Below, in pieces: positions 59,205-64,000 of a DNA stretch of 64,000 nt. Under the pieces are notes generated by a model, which was given only the letters and a program-made list of their open reading frames with translations, was not told the DNA's origin and made no database searches. The stretch's first letter is position 1, and every line of letters starts with the position of its first letter. The position numbers and the translations under genes are program-made. Location of the stretch: positions 40,390 to 104,389 of the forward strand of contig DATCJO010000123.1 of NCBI GenBank assembly GCA_036562765.1, in the 5' to 3' direction. Source of the stretch: JAAYFT01 sp036562765. GTDB lineage: Bacteria; Bacillota; Clostridia; Tissierellales; Tissierellaceae.

Positions 59205-61866
59205 ACCAGCTGGCACCTACTTCCAAATCTACCAATAATGGTACATTTAGTTCTATAGCATTCTCCATGGTATCTTTCAATAATTCTTTAACTTCTTCTA
59301 CTTCATCTTTATAGGCTTCTATTATTAATTCATCGTGAATTTGAAGAATAAGCCTTGATTTTAAGTTTCTTCTTTTTAACTCCTTATATACCTTCACCAT
59401 TGCCATCTTTATTATATCAGCTGCAGAGCCTTGAATTGGAGTATTCATGGCTACCCTTTCTCCAAATGATTTTATATTCATATTTTTTGCATTAAGCTCT
59501 GGAATATATCTTCTTCTGTGAAGTATAGTTTCGACATAACCTTTTTCCTTGCCTTCTTTAACTATATTTTCCATATATTCCTTTACTTTTTGATAATTTC
59601 TTAAATAATTATCTATATATTCCTTGGCTTCCTTTCTAGGTATATCCAAATCCCTTGCCAATCCATAATCAGAAATGCCATAGATTATTCCAAAGTTTAC
59701 AGCCTTCGCATTTGACCTCATTCTTGGAGTTACTTCTTCCATTGGGACATTGAATACTTCCGAAGCAGTTTTTCTGTGTATATCCTCATTATTTTTGAAT
59801 GCTTCAATTAATTTAGGATCCTTTGAAATATGAGCAAGTACCCTTAATTCAATTTGAGAATAATCAGCATCAACCAATAAATAATCCTTTTCAGCCACAA
59901 AAGCTTTTCTTATCTTTCTCCCATCATCGGTTTTAATGGGGATATTTTGCAAGTTAGGTTCAGTGCTGCTTATTCTTCCAGTTGATGTCACAGTTTGATT
60001 GAAGCTTGAATGAATCCTTTTGGTATTTCCATTAACAAGACTCAAAAGCCCATCTATATAAGTACTTTTTAATTTTACAATTTGCCTGTATCTAAGTATT
60101 TTATTTATAATTGGATGCCTATCCTTAAGTTTTTCCAAGACTTCAGCGTCGGTAGAAAAACCTGTTTTAGTCTTTTTAATTACAGGTAAATCTAATCTGT
60201 TGAATAATACATCTCCCAATTGTTTTGTTGAATTTATATTAAACTCTCCACCTGCCAAATCATAAATTTCATTGGTTAGTCTTTTTATTTCCTCATCATA
60301 TTCAGTTCCTAGCCTTTCCAATTCTTCTTTATCTATCTTAAATCCATAGAATTCCATGCTTGCTAAAACTTCAATCAAAGGAAGTTCTACATTGTAAAAT
60401 AGATTTAGCATTTCATATTCTTCTAATATCTTTTTCATCTTATCTTCGATTTTGAATACTGTGTCTAGAATAAAGGAAATATAATTGCCAGTTTCCTCTT
60501 TCGATATTTGCTCGAAAGTCTTTTTATTTTTCCCTTTCCCAAGCAATGTCTCTTCATCTATTCCAGTGTATCCTAAATATTCTTTACTTAAATTATTAAT
60601 TGAATAGGAACTTTCTGTTGGATTTATTAAATACTGACCAATCATTGCATCAAAGGCAATATTTTCTATGCCAATTCCTAATCTAAACAATACAACTATA
60701 TCTGGCTTTAAATTATATCCAATTTTTTCAATTGCCTTGTCTTCAAAAATTGGCTTAAAGTCTTTAATAAAGCTATCTTCATTATTTTCATCAAAAAATA
60801 GGATATGAGTTGGCATATCTGTTGTTTTTATTCCTATGCCAAGTAGCTTATCTTCTATATAATTATGACTTGATAATATAAATTTAAAACCAAATTTCTT
60901 TTCTTCCTTTATTTTTTCAAGTAGTTCCAAATAGCTATTGCCTTTTACAACAGTAAATTCAATTTCCTGTCTTTTATCATCAGCATTTTTGCTTTCAACA
61001 TACGTAAAAACTCTGTTTAACAAGCTGTTAAATTCAAGTTCTTCATATAATGCCCTTAATGATTCCCAGTTAGGCTCTTTTACCTCTAACTCACTAAAAT
61101 CTACATCAACAGGAACTTCAGTAAATATTTCTCCAAGCTTTTTACTTAAAAATGCTAAATGTTTATTTTCTATCAAATTCTCTCTTAATTTTTTACCACT
61201 AATGGTGTCAATATTGGCATATATATTTTCAATAGTACCATATTCTTTTAATAACTTCAGCCCTGTTTTTTCACCAATTCCTGGAACTCCTGGAATATTA
61301 TCGGATTGGTCTCCCATTAGCCCCTTTAGGTCAATTAGCTGTTCAGGAGTTATGCCATACTTTTCTATTACTTTATTTCTATCATATTCTTCCAATTCGG
61401 TAATACCTTTCCTTGTAAGCAAAATTTTCACATTATCCTTTGCAAGTTGAAGGTAATCTTTATCTCCAGTTACTAAAAATATCTCATCAAAAATATCCTT
61501 GCCCTTTTTAGCCAATGTTCCAGCTATATCATCAGCTTCATATCCCTCAAGTTCAAAAAAGCAAATATTCATGGCAGCTAATATTTCTCTAATTATAGGA
61601 AACTGCTGAGCAAGTTCAGAAGGAGTTGTATCTCTTTGAGCCTTATATTGATCGTATTCCTTATGCCTAAAAGTTGGGCCCTTTTTATCAAATACTACAC
61701 ATAAATGATTTGGATTAATGTCATCTATTACCTTGTACAACATGGTCAAAAAGCCATAGATTCCATTTGTATAAAGCCCATTTTTGCTTGATAACAAAGG
61801 TAAGGCATAAAAAGCCCTGTGGATTAGTGAACTGCCATCTATTATCATGAGTTTTTTATTATCCAT
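59191..61866 (-). CDS. polA: DNA polymerase I
   Basis: Pol I fills gaps in repair and Okazaki fragment maturation. The protein (891 residues from the ATG at 61866, after GGAGTGGTGGT) has a 5'-3' exonuclease domain (LMIIDGSSLIHRAFYALP, GLMGDQSDNIPGVPGIGEKTG), a middle 3'-5' exonuclease-like domain and an intact polymerase domain (DADYSQIELRVLAHISKD about 690, RSNAKAVNFGIIYG, QIHDELIIE). In the middle domain the catalytic DxE site reads FKFILSSHN, so proofreading is probably lost, as in Bacillus relatives. An upstream in-frame start at 61908 lacks a ribosome site. Confidence 0.95.
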   Translation of the reverse strand: MDNKKLMIIDGSSLIHRAFYALPLLSSKNGLYTNGIYGFLTMLYKVIDDINPNHLCVVFDKKGPTFRHKEYDQYKAQRDTTPSELAQQFPIIREILAAMNICFFELEGYEADDIAGTLAKKGKDIFDEIFLVTGDKDYLQLAKDNVKILLTRKGITELEEYDRNKVIEKYGITPEQLIDLKGLMGDQSDNIPGVPGIGEKTGLKLLKEYGTIENIYANIDTISGKKLRENLIENKHLAFLSKKLGEIFTEVPVDVDFSELEVKEPNWESLRALYEELEFNSLLNRVFTYVESKNADDKRQEIEFTVVKGNSYLELLEKIKEEKKFGFKFILSSHNYIEDKLLGIGIKTTDMPTHILFFDENNEDSFIKDFKPIFEDKAIEKIGYNLKPDIVVLFRLGIGIENIAFDAMIGQYLINPTESSYSINNLSKEYLGYTGIDEETLLGKGKNKKTFEQISKEETGNYISFILDTVFKIEDKMKKILEEYEMLNLFYNVELPLIEVLASMEFYGFKIDKEELERLGTEYDEEIKRLTNEIYDLAGGEFNINSTKQLGDVLFNRLDLPVIKKTKTGFSTDAEVLEKLKDRHPIINKILRYRQIVKLKSTYIDGLLSLVNGNTKRIHSSFNQTVTSTGRISSTEPNLQNIPIKTDDGRKIRKAFVAEKDYLLVDADYSQIELRVLAHISKDPKLIEAFKNNEDIHRKTASEVFNVPMEEVTPRMRSNAKAVNFGIIYGISDYGLARDLDIPRKEAKEYIDNYLRNYQKVKEYMENIVKEGKEKGYVETILHRRRYIPELNAKNMNIKSFGERVAMNTPIQGSAADIIKMAMVKVYKELKRRNLKSRLILQIHDELIIEAYKDEVEEVKELLKDTMENAIELNVPLLVDLEVGASWYETK

Positions 61867-62046
61867 ACCACCACTCCATTCTCTTTCATATTTTCTAGTA
61901 TACCGCAAAAGATAAAATCAGTAAACAAAGGTATAATATTTATACAGAAATAAAAGGTAAAATTATATTTAGAAGCCATAATACTTTTTTACTATACATT
62001 ATTGAACAGAATATCACAAAAATAACTGAGAAAAACCACCAATATA

Positions 62047-62081
62047 AAAAAGGAAATTCTCTTTTGAGAATCTCCCTTTTT
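62047..62081 (-). terminator. Terminator of the symporter gene
   Basis: A stem of about 15 bp with one mismatch (AAAAAGGAAATTCTC with GAGAATCTCCCTTTTT), loop TTTT. It lies just after the symporter stop at 62089. Confidence 0.88.
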
Positions 62082-62088
62082 ATCCATC

Positions 62089-63339
62089 TTATTCATTAAG
62101 GGTAAGCTTTTTATTAATCCAATCCTTACCTTCGATTATTTTAGTTACTATCATTGCTGCAACAGTATCCCCTGTTGCATTAAGCATGGTTGCAGGTGGA
62201 TCTACTAAATATCCAATTGTTGCTATAATAGGAAATGCTTCTGGTGGAAAGCCATATAAGTTAACTATAAGCATTTCTCCAATTAAACCTCCACCAGGAA
62301 CACCAGACATGGCTACTCCGCTTAATACTGAAACAACAATAGCAGTAAGGTAAGTACCAATACCTTCAAATGGTACATTAAACAAACCGAATAAGAATGA
62401 AATCTTCAGTATTGCACTTAAGCAAGATCCATCCATGTGAGCAGTTGCTCCTATTGGAATTACGATTTCCCTTACATCCTTTGGTACACCTATACTTTTA
62501 GCAGCTTGAAGGTTGACTGGTAAAGTAGCTATGCTGCTTTGAGTTGCCAATGAGGTTATAGCTGCTGGGAATATGTTTTTGAAATACAGCTTTACACCTT
62601 TCATTCCTCCAGAATAATATGAATAGAAGAAAAATGCTATAAAGAAATATAATAAGCAAACCGGATAATATACTGCCATAGCCCTTGCATAGGAGCCTAA
62701 TAATTCAGACCCATACTCGCCTACTAAGGCAGCAAAATAAGCGCCTAACCCTATTGGAGCATAATACATTGCCAGCGATACCATCTTTGAAAATACTTCA
62801 GATAAAGCATTTAGTAAATCTGAAATCTTCTTTCCCTTTTCACCAATAAGGCTTATAGATAATCCAAAAAAAACTGAAAATATTATTAAAGGAAGCATAT
62901 TTTTCCTCGAAATTAGTTCTGGAAAATCACTAACAGTTAAAGCCTTTACAATTTGCTCCGAAGTATTTAAGGCTTCTATATTTTCAGCTGTTTCCATCCC
63001 AATGTTGACACCTTCTGCTGGCGGAAATACTTTAACTGTAATTATCATAATTACAGAGGCAATAAGTCCTGTTATAACAAATATTAACAACATATATCCA
63101 ATTATTTTTCCAAGCCTTTTTAAATCTACCATACTAGAAACAGCACTTGAAATCGTTACAAATACTAGTGGAACTACTAATGTAAACATTATATTTAAAA
63201 AAATATCTCCTAAAGGCTTCAATACTGTTGCTTTTTCTCCCCATATTAGACCTATGGTACTTCCAATAATAATAGATAATAATAGAATAATCGGAAACCT
63301 ATAATACTGCCACAAGCTTTTTTTATTTGTTTCTGACAT
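62089..63339 (-). CDS. Dicarboxylate/amino-acid:cation symporter (DAACS family)
   Basis: A GltP/GltT-type secondary transporter for glutamate, aspartate or similar acids. The 416 residues have eight membrane segments with re-entrant loops. HP1 is LATQSSIATLPV (about 272), the TM7 motif is TAHMDGSCLSAI (about 300) in place of the usual NMDGT, HP2 is GVPGGGLIGEM and TM8 has MLNATGDTVAA (about 385). The changed TM7 motif may shift substrate or ion use. The ATG follows AAGGAGG. Confidence 0.92.
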   Translation of the reverse strand: MSETNKKSLWQYYRFPIILLLSIIIGSTIGLIWGEKATVLKPLGDIFLNIMFTLVVPLVFVTISSAVSSMVDLKRLGKIIGYMLLIFVITGLIASVIMIITVKVFPPAEGVNIGMETAENIEALNTSEQIVKALTVSDFPELISRKNMLPLIIFSVFFGLSISLIGEKGKKISDLLNALSEVFSKMVSLAMYYAPIGLGAYFAALVGEYGSELLGSYARAMAVYYPVCLLYFFIAFFFYSYYSGGMKGVKLYFKNIFPAAITSLATQSSIATLPVNLQAAKSIGVPKDVREIVIPIGATAHMDGSCLSAILKISFLFGLFNVPFEGIGTYLTAIVVSVLSGVAMSGVPGGGLIGEMLIVNLYGFPPEAFPIIATIGYLVDPPATMLNATGDTVAAMIVTKIIEGKDWINKKLTLNE

Positions 63340-63574
63340 TGAAAGAACCTCCTTATATCCTTAAATTTGCCAAGAAAAAGTACTAATGTTCAAATTTACA
63401 TCACTTACATTATTTTACTTAAACTATATTCCTTTTTTGGCATCTTATGATTGGTTTTCACATTTTATTAGTATAAATTAAATAACAATGACAAATCAAC
63501 TATTTTAATAAATACTAAGCAGAGACAGTTATTTTGAAGTTTTTCTCCAATGAATTATATTATAAAATAAATTA

Positions 63575-63603
63575 TTGATTTTTTCTTAGTTATATGTTAA
63601 AAT
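63575..63603 (+). promoter_or_regulatory. Promoter of tRNA-Leu(CAA)
   Basis: TTGATT (63575-63580), a 17-base spacer and TAAAAT (63598-63603). The start is near 63610, ten bases before the tRNA. Confidence 0.8.
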
Positions 63604-63618
63604 AAGTTATGTTGATGC

Positions 63619-63707
63619 GCCGAAGTGGTGGAACTGGCAGACGCGCTGGACTCAAAATCCAGTGGGGCTCAAACCCCGTGCGGGTTCGACTCCCGCCTTC
63701 GGCACCA
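63619..63707 (+). tRNA. tRNA-Leu (anticodon CAA)
   Basis: An 89-base type II tRNA with encoded CCA. Acceptor GCCGAAG / CTTCGGC, anticodon arm CTGGA-CTCAAAA-TCCAG (anticodon CAA), a long variable arm (GGGGCTCAAACCCC) and a T arm GCGGG-TTCGACT-CCCGC. Reads the UUG codon. Confidence 0.96.
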
Positions 63708-63710
63708 ATA

Positions 63711-63743
63711 AAAAAAGTTTAGACTTTAAGTCTAAACTTTTTT
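63711..63743 (+). terminator. Terminator of tRNA-Leu(CAA)
   Basis: A 16-bp near-perfect stem (63711-63726 with 63728-63743, one-base centre; A6 and T6 at its ends) followed by ATTTATT. Also suits the convergent ABC ATPase gene. Confidence 0.9.
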
Positions 63744-63780
63744 ATTTATTGTGCAATAAATGTTGTGATTTATAAAATCA

Positions 63781-64000
63781 TTACATATATAACCAGCATC
63801 TTACTTTGTGTCCTTCTTTTATTTCCATTAGATCAGGCTGCTTATTACTGCATATGTCCATAGCCTTGGTGCATCGATTACTAAATCTGCATCCGTTGGG
63901 AAATTGAGATGGATGCGGAATATAGCCAGGTATTGAATACAGTTTTTCTACCTTTGTATCAATACTAGGAATGCATTTCATCAGCCCTACTGTATAAGGA
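63781..64000 (-). CDS. Oligopeptide/dipeptide ABC transporter ATPase, C-terminal end (5' end outside window)
   Basis: Only the last 73 codons are visible, so the start is beyond position 64000. The segment reads PYTVGLMKCIPSID and then PGYIPHPSQFPNGCRFSNRCTKAMDIC with a final CW. This is the C-terminal oligopeptide-binding region of DppD/OppD-type ATPases, whose cysteines (CRFSNRC, DIC, VRCW) may bind a 4Fe-4S cluster in this family. The P-loop domain is not seen. It may partner the peptide-binding lipoprotein at 56-58 kb. Confidence 0.88.
   Translation of the reverse strand, partial: PYTVGLMKCIPSIDTKVEKLYSIPGYIPHPSQFPNGCRFSNRCTKAMDICSNKQPDLMEIKEGHKVRCWLYM

Overview
The window is AT-rich, low-GC Gram-positive chromosome. 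It carries sporulation genes (spoIIP, gpr), a six-subunit Rnf complex, complete selenocysteine machinery (tRNA-Sec, SelA, SelB and a SelD that itself carries an in-frame UGA), sigma-54 regulation and many Clostridia-type gene neighbourhoods. This points to an anaerobic, spore-forming, amino-acid-fermenting member of the Clostridia or Tissierellia. The genus cannot be named from the sequence alone. No insertion sequence, prophage or CRISPR array was seen.

Layout: 1-6.7 kb holds lepB (cut by the window edge), spoIIP and gpr on the minus strand, rpsT on the plus strand, then holA and comEC. 6.7-14.5 kb is accessory: an alanyl-tRNA-editing-like protein, a two-gene 2-hydroxyacyl-CoA-dehydratase-like system with a fused ATPase activator, a two-P-loop ATPase, small membrane and coiled-coil proteins, and an M28 peptidase. 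14.6-27.3 kb combines tRNA-Sec, a putative D-amino-acid/dipeptide scavenging locus (D-aminoacylase family, YfcC permease, M19 dipeptidase, Asp/Glu racemase) with a sigma-54 activator and a matching -24/-12 promoter, an atypical response regulator, and comEA-selD-selA-selB. 27.4-39.9 kb is housekeeping: a D-Ala-D-Ala carboxypeptidase; ridA, rsfS, yqeK and nadD; yhbY and obgE; rpmA, prp and rplU behind a structured leader; an RNase E/G; and a radical-SAM pair. It ends with an ApbE flavin transferase beside a lipoprotein with two FMN-binding domains. 40-49.8 kb is the shape and division cluster (minE, minD, minC, PBP2, mreD, mreC, mreB, radC, maf, a Gx-type transporter and a NusG-II protein). 49.9-54.8 kb is rnfCDGEAB. 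55-64 kb holds apt, two tRNA-Leu genes, a peptide-binding lipoprotein, a lytic transglycosylase, coaE, polA, a dicarboxylate/amino-acid symporter and the end of an oligopeptide ABC ATPase.

Functional links: all dedicated selenocysteine-insertion genes lie within about 12 kb. ApbE could flavinylate RnfD, RnfG and the lipoprotein, which all carry S/T-G-A-T motifs. Prp would trim the N-terminal extension of L27 encoded beside it. Peptide and amino-acid uptake genes fit an amino-acid-fermenting lifestyle.

The best candidates for less-described biology are the fused dehydratase/activator pair, the sigma-54 locus with an orphan Shine-Dalgarno in its leader, the response regulator without a phospho-acceptor, the lipoprotein/ApbE pair, and a hairpin covering the spoIIP ribosome-binding site.
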